Below are positions 7,487-16,209 of a DNA stretch of 33,019 nucleotides, piece after piece. The translations under genes and the position numbers were made by a program. The first letter of the stretch is position 1, and each line of letters opens with the position of its first letter. The notes below the pieces were generated by a model. The model ran no database searches. It had not been told where the DNA came from and saw only the letters and a list, made by a program, of their open reading frames with translations. The stretch lies in NCBI GenBank assembly GCA_910579995.1, contig CAJTWH010000031.1, positions 1 through 33,019 of the forward strand, in the 5' to 3' direction. The DNA comes from an uncultured Muribaculaceae bacterium. GTDB taxonomy: Bacteria; Bacteroidota; Bacteroidia; Bacteroidales; Muribaculaceae.

Positions 7487-9923
7487 GCGAGCGCATAAGC
7501 GGGCTCTCTGAGAGCTTGATATATTCGTCTCTGAGAATCTGCTTTATTTGCTTCATCGATACTCCTGTCTCAACCTTAAGCATTATTTTTCTGATATACA
7601 GCGACTGCACCCTGCTGACGTTGGGTTCCTGCGGGCCGCATACACGTGTGCCGAAAATCTTGCGCAGGGCTGAGGCGAGAATCGACGCACACTCAGCCGT
7701 GGTGGAGGCTTCGCGGTGCTTCACGTAGATATTGATTATGCGTGAGAATGGAGGGAAGTTGAAAGCCCTTCGCTCTTCAAGTTCATGCTCGTAGAAAGCC
7801 TTGTAGTCGTGGCTTAGGATAAATTGCAGGATGGGATGGTCGGGTTTGTAGGTCTGAATAAGCACACTCCCTTTGCCGTCTCTGCGCCCGGCGCGCCCCG
7901 CAACCTGCTCAATCATATTGAAAGCTCTCTCCGCCGAGCGGAAGTCCGGGAAATTTATGAGCGAATCCGCATTGAGCACGCCTACGAGTTCTACGTCACC
8001 GAAGTCAAGCCCCTTGGTCACCATCTGCGTACCGACAAGTATATCGGCCTTATGCTGTGAGAATTCATCGATGATACGTCCGTAGCCCTCTTTATTGCGG
8101 GTGGTGTCGAGATCCATCCGCAAGATTTTGCGGTCGCGGAAACATTCTGTTATTTCATCTTCGAGTCTTTCTGTACCATAGCCGACAATCTCTATAGCCG
8201 GCTCCTTGCACTCCGGGCACAAGGAGGGCACAGAATACTGCGCTCCGCAATAATGACACTGCAGATTGTTGTCGCGGCGGTGATAGGTGAGGCTCACATC
8301 GCAGAAGTCGCATTTGGGTGTGAAGGCACACATCTTGCAGCGTGCCATCGGAGCATAACCCCTGCGGTTATGGAAGAGAATCGCCTGCTTGTGTGCTGAC
8401 GTTACACCGAGAGTAGCGTCGAGCAGTCTGTGCGACAGATAGCCGTTTACCGCCTTTCGCCGGTGTTGCTCTTTCATATCTACAATCTCGATATGAGGCA
8501 TTGCCACCCCGTCGAAACGTTCGGCTAACGTCACGAGGCCGAATTTTCCGCTCTCGGCCTTATAATATGTCTCGATAGCAGGCGTGGCGCTGCCATAGAG
8601 GGTTTTGGCGCCGTGCATGGCGGCGAGCATGGTTGCGGCGTCGCGTCCGTTGTAGCGCGGAGCCGGATCGCTTTGCTTGTAGCTGCTCTCATGCTCCTCG
8701 TCAACTATCACAAGCCCAAGTCGGTCGAATGGCAGGAAGCATGCCGATCGTGCACCAAGCGCTACTATTGGCTCTTTGCTGCCGAGCATACGTTGATAGA
8801 GCTCAACGCGTTCGTTATCCGAAAATTTGCTGTGATATATCAGTACTTTTTCACCGAACACTTTTTGCAACCGGCGTGTAAGTTGGGTAGTCAGAGCTAT
8901 TTCCGGAACGAGGAACAAGACCTGTTTTCCCTGCCGCAGCACATAGTCGATCAAATGTATGTATATCTCGGTCTTGCCCGACGCTGTGACGCCGTGAAGC
9001 AGTGTGACAGCTTTATCGGCGAAGCTGCGCATGATGGCGTCGTAGGCTTTTTGTTGCGCTGACGACAAGGTCGGCATAATGCCCGACGGAACTCCCGAGT
9101 AGGAGAAACGCGATATCTCTTTAGTGTATATCGCGCACAGACCTTTGTCGGCCAAGGCTTTGATGATATGGCGCCCAACATCCACGCGCTCACATAAAAC
9201 CTCGATAGGCACTTCGGCAAGCGCTTGGTCGGTTTTGTAGAATTCCGACAGCGCTATAAGTGCAACCAAAGCTTCTTCCTGCTTCTTCTTGACTGAGGCA
9301 AAAGCTTTTTCAAGAGCGCTTGAATCGCCGCGGGGAATTGTCGGGCGTACGTACGACCGCTTGACAGCCTTATAGCGCTCGATAAGCTTTTCTGAGACTA
9401 CGAGCAATCCTGCGGCTGCCATCTTTGTCACTTCCGAGCCGGTAGCCGGGTCTTTGATTTCTTTTTCAATGCTTTCTACCGTGGTGCTTTTCCGACGGCG
9501 CAGGAAGTCGAGTATGCGAAGTTGCAATTCCGTGCAGTCTGCAAATTTCTCATCAGAGGCTTCTGAGTCGATTTCTATCCGTGTTTCGCTCTCGATTTTC
9601 AGTCCGGCGGGGATTGCCGCTTTATAAACCTCTCCGACTGTGCAGAGATAATACTCTGCCATCCATTCCCAGAAACGAAGCTGCATGTTTGTCACAATGG
9701 GCTTGTCGTCAAGGCATACAGATATTTCCTTTAGCTTTATACCGGCCTGAGGGGCTACCGGAGAGAGCGAGGCTACAATGCCGGTGTAATATCGGCGAGC
9801 ACCGAACTGTACCGCCACCCTCATGCCGGGGCGGATAGTATCGTGGAGCGCCTGCGGAACGATATATGTGAAATTTCCGGCAAGCGGCAAGGGTAGGATT
9901 ACCTGTGCGTAGAGCTCTTTCAT
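7458..9923 (-). CDS. priA: primosomal replication protein N' (replication-restart helicase PriA)
   Basis: 821 residues from the ATG at 9923. The open frame extends upstream, but MKELYAQVILPLPLAGNFTY is the family N-terminus and sits one base after the previous stop. Order: 3'-DNA-end-binding domain (about 1-100), winged helix, then the SF2 helicase with Walker A GVTASGKT (311-318) and DEEH (408-411). An inserted zinc-binding region has eight cysteines at 529, 532, 538, 541, 556, 559, 569 and 572. A second helicase lobe carries VGTQMVTKGLDF and QVAGRAGRR near 673-681. It reloads the replisome at stalled forks. It is the last gene of a minus-strand unit, and its end overlaps aroC by 29 bp. Confidence 0.97.
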   Translation of the reverse strand: MKELYAQVILPLPLAGNFTYIVPQALHDTIRPGMRVAVQFGARRYYTGIVASLSPVAPQAGIKLKEISVCLDDKPIVTNMQLRFWEWMAEYYLCTVGEVYKAAIPAGLKIESETRIEIDSEASDEKFADCTELQLRILDFLRRRKSTTVESIEKEIKDPATGSEVTKMAAAGLLVVSEKLIERYKAVKRSYVRPTIPRGDSSALEKAFASVKKKQEEALVALIALSEFYKTDQALAEVPIEVLCERVDVGRHIIKALADKGLCAIYTKEISRFSYSGVPSGIMPTLSSAQQKAYDAIMRSFADKAVTLLHGVTASGKTEIYIHLIDYVLRQGKQVLFLVPEIALTTQLTRRLQKVFGEKVLIYHSKFSDNERVELYQRMLGSKEPIVALGARSACFLPFDRLGLVIVDEEHESSYKQSDPAPRYNGRDAATMLAAMHGAKTLYGSATPAIETYYKAESGKFGLVTLAERFDGVAMPHIEIVDMKEQHRRKAVNGYLSHRLLDATLGVTSAHKQAILFHNRRGYAPMARCKMCAFTPKCDFCDVSLTYHRRDNNLQCHYCGAQYSVPSLCPECKEPAIEIVGYGTERLEDEITECFRDRKILRMDLDTTRNKEGYGRIIDEFSQHKADILVGTQMVTKGLDFGDVELVGVLNADSLINFPDFRSAERAFNMIEQVAGRAGRRDGKGSVLIQTYKPDHPILQFILSHDYKAFYEHELEERRAFNFPPFSRIINIYVKHREASTTAECASILASALRKIFGTRVCGPQEPNVSRVQSLYIRKIMLKVETGVSMKQIKQILRDEYIKLSESPLMRSLTVYYDVDP

Positions 9924-9924
9924 A

Positions 9925-11985
9925 TCAGTTGGTGAAATCAACCGAAAGCCCGATCTGAAGGCGTGAGGGATTGAGAGGATAGAAAGGCATTGAGAAATAT
10001 CCGCTTCCGCCGAAGAGCCCTTTGTTTGCATGAGAGTACATCACATAGAAGCGAGTCTTGCTCAACTTGCAATTCAGATATGCGTTGCAGAAGGGATAAT
10101 TGCCTACTTTATATTCTGTCTGATTGGCAAACGAAGCTGTGGCAGGCTGATATAAAGGTGCGTGGTAACTGGTATAATAATCGCAGTCGACTCCAAGCTG
10201 CACATGAAGGGTGGCTATCTTGAAGAGCAGATAGAGGTTTGAGTAAACTGCAAGTTTTGGCAGCGGTATCACACTCTGGTTTGAACTTGTCTGATATGTG
10301 ATTTTATTGTCCCAGTGAAGTATACCCACTTTGAAATTCTGTCTCAGTGTGGCAGAAAGCACCTGAACACTTCCGCCATTCTGCTGCGGTGTGCCGTCAG
10401 AGCCGAAATAGATATGGTTCTGGAGGTTCGAGACTGCGAGGCGAAGGTGTGTGTCACTTGGCCCGAAGTCAATCTCGCCGCCGAAGCTCACGATTCGCTG
10501 TTTGCCGAAATCGTTGTTCCATATAAAGTGATTGGAGAGATATTGCTTTGTAAGATAGGGTGCCTCTACATTGTGAAACGAGCCGAATGCCTTTATTTCA
10601 AGGCTGTCGCGCATGAGCGGAAAGCGGGTCGCCACTTCGCCGTCTATTTTTACTTCGCCGGCAGCGTCGCCTAAAAATCCCAATTCGGCGGTAGCCTGAT
10701 AGCGCAATATGCTTCCCTGCTGCTTGGTGAGCTGTGCGCCAACCCATGCGAGCTGTTGCGTTACTTTTGGCTTTATAGAGCCTATACCTTCAGGGAAAGG
10801 ATCGAGCTCATATTCGGCGTTGCTTCGGTCGAGAGTATCGGCGGTCTGATTGTATACTCGCACCTGATGTGTCACGTATGCCGCCAGACCGAACTTGGCA
10901 TACTTATGGAAACCTTCAAGCAGAGAAATGCCCAAAGTGTTTGTCAGCGACCAGTTTGTAGTGAAATCGCGGGTCTGGTTGGGGTCAAGATACGTATGCT
11001 CGAAAAACTCGCGTGTCTCTGCCGGGCTTGTATCAAGAAAAAGATGTTTATTCTTCTTGAAGCTCAGTGTATGGATAAATGACGACACAGGTATATATGT
11101 CTTGACACTTGTCGTATCGTCAATTTTCTCCTCATGCCAATAGCCGACTTTATATCTGTTGTTGACATAAAGTTCCTGGCCGGTCACACGTGTGTGCGCG
11201 TAGCTGAGATTTGTCGGTATCGACTTGGGGTCAATACTCGTCACACCGCCTTGCAGTTCAGCCGGGTCGGTGATATAAAGCATATCTGTAATACCACCGT
11301 TCTCTTTATTGAGCGAATTGTAATGATAATAGTAAGCCTGCATTTCATACCTGTCGCCAAGATAAGATCCTGAGAATCCCCATGTGAGATTCTTTACCGC
11401 CTGATTGGCATAGCTTCCCTTTGAGTAAAGGTAATCAAGCATGGCGCCAACCTGTGCCTTGGCATTGATATTGCCTGAAAATGTACCTTGCAGACGCTCT
11501 TGGGCAGTCTCGCGGCCTCCGGATGAGTTGAAACTTAGCAAGGTCATCGGTATGCGGGTGTTATAATAGCGTATCTTGTCGTGCGAGGGCAGCCAATGTG
11601 CGAGTCCGTCGCGGAAAAAGAAATCGCTTATCGGTGCACGCTCATCAAAAATCATATTCAGTCCTTCGGCTCCGAGATTGCCGGTCGTGGCGTACGCCGA
11701 CGATACCATCGACGGTACTGAACGTTGATAATAGTTGAGCGGCAAGGTGTCGATAGGGGCGGGTTCGCGCAGTCCGAGAGGGGAGAGCAGTTTCCAGCTG
11801 AACGACGGCGCGATGGCTTTCTTTTTGGTTGTGGTGCCGGTAGATATCGAGCCGTCGGATGTCAGGTTGGCGTTTCTCACAATCTGCTGGGCAGAGAGTG
11901 TGGGGCATAACAAAAGCATAGTGACGACAAACGCCGTCACTTGCCTATATATTTTATGTGTCAAGAATTTAGCCATTGAGAGCAT
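9925..11985 (-). CDS. putative outer-membrane porin (Bacteroidota Porin_10-like beta-barrel)
   Basis: 686 residues with a signal peptide ending near ...LLLCPTLSA-QQ; the start could instead be the ATG at 11976, three codons in. The region RYYNTRIPMTLLSFNSSGG and the following GAMLDYLYSKGSYANQAV stretch match the 'putative porin' family (PF14121) common in Bacteroidota. The remainder is alternating amphipathic strands rich in Y, F, T and N, ending QIGLSVDFTN. It is presumed to be an outer-membrane barrel; substrate and pore activity are unknown. It lies 44 nt after the DUF4270 gene, and priA begins one base after its stop, so all are likely one transcript. Confidence 0.82.
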   Translation of the reverse strand: MLSMAKFLTHKIYRQVTAFVVTMLLLCPTLSAQQIVRNANLTSDGSISTGTTTKKKAIAPSFSWKLLSPLGLREPAPIDTLPLNYYQRSVPSMVSSAYATTGNLGAEGLNMIFDERAPISDFFFRDGLAHWLPSHDKIRYYNTRIPMTLLSFNSSGGRETAQERLQGTFSGNINAKAQVGAMLDYLYSKGSYANQAVKNLTWGFSGSYLGDRYEMQAYYYHYNSLNKENGGITDMLYITDPAELQGGVTSIDPKSIPTNLSYAHTRVTGQELYVNNRYKVGYWHEEKIDDTTSVKTYIPVSSFIHTLSFKKNKHLFLDTSPAETREFFEHTYLDPNQTRDFTTNWSLTNTLGISLLEGFHKYAKFGLAAYVTHQVRVYNQTADTLDRSNAEYELDPFPEGIGSIKPKVTQQLAWVGAQLTKQQGSILRYQATAELGFLGDAAGEVKIDGEVATRFPLMRDSLEIKAFGSFHNVEAPYLTKQYLSNHFIWNNDFGKQRIVSFGGEIDFGPSDTHLRLAVSNLQNHIYFGSDGTPQQNGGSVQVLSATLRQNFKVGILHWDNKITYQTSSNQSVIPLPKLAVYSNLYLLFKIATLHVQLGVDCDYYTSYHAPLYQPATASFANQTEYKVGNYPFCNAYLNCKLSKTRFYVMYSHANKGLFGGSGYFSMPFYPLNPSRLQIGLSVDFTN

Positions 11986-12029
11986 GTTTTGAATCGGCTT
12001 GATTATTAGTCAGGCCATTCTCACCACCC

Positions 12030-13415
12030 TTATTGGTTTACCTGCAGGCGGCTGAATATCAGCTGCACTCTCGCTTTATCGAAATTGAGTTGGCCAACTG
12101 CAGGTGTGACAAGGTAGGGGAGCACTTCTGATTCTACGTAGTTAGCCGTACTATAGTAGCTGCTGACTGTAGATTCGAAATTAATCTGCACCGGCACCAA
12201 GTCAAATGTATAATCTTCCTCTTCTATTGTCTCACGCTCAAGCATTTCGAGCAGATAGCTTCGCAGGGAAGAGAATGCATAATAGCCGGTAGAGGCATTG
12301 TATTGCGCGTAGAACGAAGTGATATTGTCAGGTAATTTGTTCTTTGCAAAAAATTCCTCGCGGTCTTTTTTCAATACCATCAATACGTAAGGTGGCGGTA
12401 TGACGCCGCTCACAATACTATCTACAGGCAGACGGAATGTCAGGCTGTTGAGTACCGACTGGTTACCGCCCTGTCGGCGATATGTGTCGATGATATCTTT
12501 TATCGGGAATTGGAATTCTGTTTCGGTGCCCGCGGGAGCGACGAGAATATTCTCGCCTGCGTCAAGCTTGGCGCGCAGACCTTCGTCCATGGTGTATTTG
12601 AGGTCATTGTTGCTGATAACCTCGGGCGTAACGAGCATATATTGGTGTTGCGCCGTTATGGTGTCCTTGGTGTTGTCTTCCTCATCCTCGGTGATTTTGG
12701 TAAAGTAGAAGCCGAGACCGGTAACTTTGACAACAGTCAGACGTCCGCTTCCAAACGAGTTCTTGAGGTACACTCCCGGAAATACATTCTCAGAAAAAAC
12801 ACGGCCATTGGCAAAGTTCGACGGATCTTCGATGAAATCATTGAAAATACGGCGGCCAAGGGAATTGGGCAGTTTTATGCTGATGGTGCGGTAGCCGGTG
12901 GCTGCGGTTGTGGCGTCGTCGATTGTCGAGGCATTGTAGATTTTGCTGCCGAGCATTGTGGTGCTGTAATAGCCTTCAGGATTGAAGTCACTTGCTATAT
13001 CGTTGGGCAGAAGCTTGGTGAGCGGATAAGCGGCTACACCGAGAGGAGCTACTGAGTCGCCGATAAAATCGGTAGGCAGATAGCTCATTGTCAGACATAT
13101 CGAGTCGATATTCGCAGCCGTGTAGTTGGCGGTGTCGAGAAGAGTCGATGGTAAGAATTGTGTGACAACTTCACTTGCGAGTGTGCCATAGCCCGGAATC
13201 GTTATGCTGCCGATGAGCTGCTCGGTGGTCTTGGGGCGTATTGCATTTACACGGTGGGTAGTACCGCTTATCGTAAACGAAGAGTCAATTATAATCTCCA
13301 CATTGTCGCCGGTAAGCGAAGAGCCTATCGAAGAGGCATTGTCTTCGCAAGCGCAGAATGAGATAGTCATTGCTGCGGCAACAAGTGGGAGGATATGCAG
13401 ACTGCGAAATTTCAT
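12030..13415 (-). CDS. DUF4270 family lipoprotein
   Basis: 461 residues from the ATG at 13415. The frame is open further upstream, but that part only shadows the preceding gene. The N-terminus is a lipoprotein-like signal (KFRSLHILPLVAAAMTISFCAC), with acylation at one of two closely spaced cysteines, followed by EDNASSIGSSL. The region ITIPGYGTLASEVVTQFLP and the later VPVQINFEST region fit the DUF4270 family of Bacteroidota, secreted envelope proteins without an assigned reaction. Its place between the GT5-like gene and a porin-like barrel is consistent with surface export. The start lies 25 nt after the GT5-like stop. Confidence 0.8.
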   Translation of the reverse strand: MKFRSLHILPLVAAAMTISFCACEDNASSIGSSLTGDNVEIIIDSSFTISGTTHRVNAIRPKTTEQLIGSITIPGYGTLASEVVTQFLPSTLLDTANYTAANIDSICLTMSYLPTDFIGDSVAPLGVAAYPLTKLLPNDIASDFNPEGYYSTTMLGSKIYNASTIDDATTAATGYRTISIKLPNSLGRRIFNDFIEDPSNFANGRVFSENVFPGVYLKNSFGSGRLTVVKVTGLGFYFTKITEDEEDNTKDTITAQHQYMLVTPEVISNNDLKYTMDEGLRAKLDAGENILVAPAGTETEFQFPIKDIIDTYRRQGGNQSVLNSLTFRLPVDSIVSGVIPPPYVLMVLKKDREEFFAKNKLPDNITSFYAQYNASTGYYAFSSLRSYLLEMLERETIEEEDYTFDLVPVQINFESTVSSYYSTANYVESEVLPYLVTPAVGQLNFDKARVQLIFSRLQVNQ

Positions 13416-13440
13416 GTGATGATATTGTGCAGTGTTCTTT

Positions 13441-14256
13441 TCAGAGCGATTTATAAAATTCAAAATATGCGGCAGGGCCCTCGCTGGCTTTCTCGTAAGG
13501 CAGGAAAGGCTTTCCGCTTGCCTTGGCATAGTCGATAAGTTCGGCGGGAGTGCCGGGAGTGCTGTCGACGATGGCGTCTGAGTAATCCATGGCGAGCTTG
13601 TTGAGGGCGATGTAGTCGAAGTGTCCGTCGGCATCGGTGACAAGCTTGATGTCATCGTCGCTGAATCCCTGCTGCTTGAGTTTGTCGGCGAAGCGGGCGT
13701 CCATATCTCCCTCAAAAGGCTGGTTGTAGAGCGAGTACACCACTTTGCTTGTGCTGAAAGTGGGGTCGTCGGCGTAAGCAGCCTTGATATAAAGAGGCAC
13801 AAGACCTGTCACCCAGCCGGTGCAGTGCACGATATTCGGATCCCAGCGGAGTTTCTTGACAGTCTCGATCACACCGCGTACAAAGAATATACTGCGTTCG
13901 TCGTTATGCTCGGCGTCAGTGATGGTCTCAAGCTCCTGACCGGGCGTGTGGTGGAAGAAATAATCATCGTTGTCGATGAAATACACCTGCAGGCGTGATG
14001 GCTGGAGCGTTGCCACCTTTATTATAAGCGGATGGTCGGTATCGTCGATTGAAATATTCAGACCCGACAGGCGGATGACTTCATGAAGCTGGTTGCGACG
14101 CTCGTTGATAGCGCCGAATTTTGGCATGAAGGTGCGTACTTCTGCACCTGATTCCTGAAGGCCCTGAGTCAATTCTCGGCCAAATGTACCCATCGCTGTC
14201 GAGGGTAAGTATGGGTCTATCTCTTGCGAGATGTAAAGCACTTTTTTAACGTCCAT
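13441..14256 (-). CDS. GT5-like 'glycogen/starch synthase' N-terminal-domain protein
   Basis: 271 residues from the ATG at 14256. An ATG at 14289 would add 11 residues, but it sits only about 15 nt from the -7 box, whereas MDVKKVLYISQEIDPYLP is the family start. The protein covers just the N-terminal Rossmann half of GT5 synthases (ISQEIDPY, GRELTQGLQESGAEVRTFMPKFG, HCTGWVTGLVPLYIKAAYAD). The second GT-B domain is absent, and the usual K-x-G-G-L nucleotide-sugar motif is replaced by STAMGTFG (19-26). Glycogen synthesis is therefore unproven; a regulatory or carbohydrate-sensing role is possible. This short form is widespread in Bacteroidota. It is first in the DUF4270-porin-priA unit. Confidence 0.8.
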   Translation of the reverse strand: MDVKKVLYISQEIDPYLPSTAMGTFGRELTQGLQESGAEVRTFMPKFGAINERRNQLHEVIRLSGLNISIDDTDHPLIIKVATLQPSRLQVYFIDNDDYFFHHTPGQELETITDAEHNDERSIFFVRGVIETVKKLRWDPNIVHCTGWVTGLVPLYIKAAYADDPTFSTSKVVYSLYNQPFEGDMDARFADKLKQQGFSDDDIKLVTDADGHFDYIALNKLAMDYSDAIVDSTPGTPAELIDYAKASGKPFLPYEKASEGPAAYFEFYKSL

Positions 14257-14304
14257 TCTCGGGTCTGGTGAGGGAGAGCTTGTTGGCATATATATTTAAC
14301 GTGG

Positions 14305-14312
14305 CAAAATTA
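14305..14312 (-). promoter_or_regulatory. -7 box of the GT5-like/DUF4270/porin/priA operon
   Basis: On the minus strand this reads TAATTTTG, an exact TAnnTTTG match. It leaves about 48 nt between the box and the ATG at 14256. A perfect 16-bp palindrome lies just upstream, roughly where the -33 element should be. Confidence 0.7.
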
Positions 14313-14323
14313 CGAATTTTTTT

Positions 14324-14339
14324 TGACATGGCCATGTCA
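14324..14339. repeat. Perfect 16-bp palindrome, candidate operator
   Basis: TGACATGGCCATGTCA equals its own reverse complement over all 16 bases. It lies 12 bp upstream of the minus-strand -7 box, overlapping the expected -33 position, so a bound dimer could block or recruit RNA polymerase. No transcription factor is encoded next to it. Confidence 0.55.
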
Positions 14340-14603
14340 TATCAGTCATTACTTGCTTTTTTTAGCTTTTTTTACGCTATGCGCTGATGAACTCATCTAA
14401 ACTTATTGGAATTTTAAGATTTCGAAAGATTTGAAATCATTTTTGAGCACGAAGAATGAGTTTTGGGGTGCCAAAATGATTGATGAGTGAGAAGAAAAGG
14501 ATTCAAATATGCGGGATATTAACATTTCAATAAGTTTATATGAGTTCAGTAATTATCTTTTGTTAAATTTTTAACGGATATATTTGATATCACAAAAGTT
14601 TTG

Positions 14604-14611
14604 TATCTTTG
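14604..14611 (+). promoter_or_regulatory. -7 box of the ATPase-NADAR cassette
   Basis: TATCTTTG, an exact TAnnTTTG match, preceded by TTTG at 14583-14586 as a possible -33 element (17 bp spacing). It ends 20 nt before the ATG at 14632 and supports that start over the upstream TTG. Confidence 0.65.
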
Positions 14612-14631
14612 CTGAAAAAGATTCCAATGCC

Positions 14632-16206
14632 ATGCAACTGACTTTACCACGCCGTCGCGACGGCAAGAAACCGCCAATGCTCGATGTTGAGCCCCACCAA
14701 AGCATACTTATTGTCGGAGCCAACGGCGCCGGTAAGACGCGTTTTACCCGGGCGACGGCACAGGCTATCGGTAAACTTGCTTATCCGATGTCGGCTCTCG
14801 ACGCGCTCTACCATCGCTACGGGCAGAATAATCAGTTGCCCGACGCGCTTCGCAGGCGGCTTAGTCCGGCTGTGGTGGCTACAGCCGAGCGCTCCGATAC
14901 TCCCCCTACGATACTCGACCTGCTCATGGCGCAGCTTATGAATGACGAGATGATTAATCTCATAGGCTACAAGCTCGCTATCGCCGACCATCGCAATGCC
15001 ACCTTACGACGCACCCGCCTTGACAATGTCATAGAGCTGTGGCAGGATATATTTCCCGGCAACCGCGTGTTGATCGACAGTGGTAAAATGCTCTTTGCCA
15101 GAGGTGTTGATGTAAATACCTATTCTGCTCTCCGCCTTTCTGACGGCGAGAAAGCAGTCTTGTATTATGCCGCGGCCGTGCTCTATGCCCCCGACCATGC
15201 CGTGATATTCGTCGAAGCGCCGGAGATGTTTCTTCATCCGTCGCTGACGGCTTCGCTTTGGAATCGCCTTGAAGCAGCCCGAGCCGACTGCACTTTTGTA
15301 TATACCACCCACGACACCGAATTTGCCTCATCGCGAAACGGAGCGCCCGTGGTGTGGGTGCGCGATTGCGATCCGGTGGCCGAGGCGTGGGATTACGACA
15401 TATTGCCTCCTCACTCCGGCCTCACGCAGGAGCTCTACCTTACGCTTATCGGCGCCCGCAAGCCGGTGCTTTTCATCGAAGGCGACAGCGAGCGCTCTAT
15501 CGACGCGAAGCTTTATCCGCTCATTTTCCCCGATTATAACGTGCGCTCGCTCGGCAGCTGCAATAAAGTTATCGAGGCTACACGCACTTTCAACGATCTC
15601 AGTACGCTCCATAAGGTCGAATCGTTCGGTATTGTAGACCGCGACCGCCGCGACGAGGGTGAGGTGGCGTATCTGAGGCGTAAGCAGATTATGGTGCCAG
15701 ATGTGGCTGAAATCGAAAACATGCTCCTCCTTGAAGATATTATCGCCGCTATGGCCGAGTCAAGAGGTCATTCGGCAGACAGGGCGGTAAACAAGGTCAA
15801 AAAAGCTGTGATCAACATGTTCCGCGGCGATCTCCACCAGCAGGCTCTGCTGCATACTCGTCATCGTGTAAAGCGCACCATGGAGTATCGCGTTGACTCC
15901 CGCTCGGCCGATGTGGCAACCTTCGAAAAACACCTGCGTGATTTACTCGATGAAATCAACGTGCGCAGGATATACGAAGATTTCTGCAAGGACTTTCATC
16001 AGTATGTCGATACTGCCGACTATCGCTCTGTGCTGAGGGTATATAATCAGAAATCAATGCTTCCGGGATGTAATGTGGCTCAATTGTGCGGCTTCAAAGG
16101 CAAGGAAGACTATATAGAAGGTATACTCGAAACCTTGCGTCATGAAAGCAAATATGCAGCCGCAATCAGAAATGCGGTGCGCTCATGTCTCACAGGTGAA
16201 TATTGA
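14632..16206 (+). CDS. ABC-type ATPase fused to a C-terminal TOPRIM/DUF4435-like domain (OLD/PARIS-like, possible defence protein)
   Basis: 524 residues from the ATG at 14632. The N-terminal half is an ABC/SMC-like ATPase: Walker A GANGAGKT (29-36), signature LSDGE (169-173), Walker B region VIFVEAPEMFLHP (191-203) and switch H227 in YTTHD. In Walker B the usual D-E pair reads E195-A196, so the catalytic glutamate position is alanine. The C-terminal half, from about 278, looks like a TOPRIM nuclease fold: FIEGDSE with E283, IVDRDR with D336 and D338, then EIENML with E360/E362. Overlapping-lysogenisation-defect nucleases and the PARIS pair (AriA ATPase, AriB DUF4435) use this combination; here it is one chain. 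It has its own promoter, and the NADAR gene follows by 3 nt. A housekeeping repair role is the main alternative. Confidence 0.8.
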   Translation: MQLTLPRRRDGKKPPMLDVEPHQSILIVGANGAGKTRFTRATAQAIGKLAYPMSALDALYHRYGQNNQLPDALRRRLSPAVVATAERSDTPPTILDLLMAQLMNDEMINLIGYKLAIADHRNATLRRTRLDNVIELWQDIFPGNRVLIDSGKMLFARGVDVNTYSALRLSDGEKAVLYYAAAVLYAPDHAVIFVEAPEMFLHPSLTASLWNRLEAARADCTFVYTTHDTEFASSRNGAPVVWVRDCDPVAEAWDYDILPPHSGLTQELYLTLIGARKPVLFIEGDSERSIDAKLYPLIFPDYNVRSLGSCNKVIEATRTFNDLSTLHKVESFGIVDRDRRDEGEVAYLRRKQIMVPDVAEIENMLLLEDIIAAMAESRGHSADRAVNKVKKAVINMFRGDLHQQALLHTRHRVKRTMEYRVDSRSADVATFEKHLRDLLDEINVRRIYEDFCKDFHQYVDTADYRSVLRVYNQKSMLPGCNVAQLCGFKGKEDYIEGILETLRHESKYAAAIRNAVRSCLTGEY

Positions 16207-16209
16207 ATT

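Larger units (their letters stand above)
14257..14631. other. Divergent intergenic region between the GT5-like operon and the ATPase-NADAR cassette
   Basis: About 375 AT-rich bases without a credible gene. It holds the minus-strand promoter (14305-14312), a perfect palindrome (14324-14339), a weak stem GATTTC/GAAATC at 14418-14438 followed by five T on the plus strand, an inverted repeat GTTAAA-tt-TTTAAC at 14562-14575, and the plus-strand promoter (14604-14611). A TTG-initiated extension of the ATPase frame from 14584 overlaps that promoter and was not used. Confidence 0.7.

Noticed and set aside
14418..14444. Possible terminator GATTTC/GAAATC followed by five T
   Set aside because: Only six AT-rich pairs with a 9-nt loop, and no gene ends upstream of it on the plus strand.
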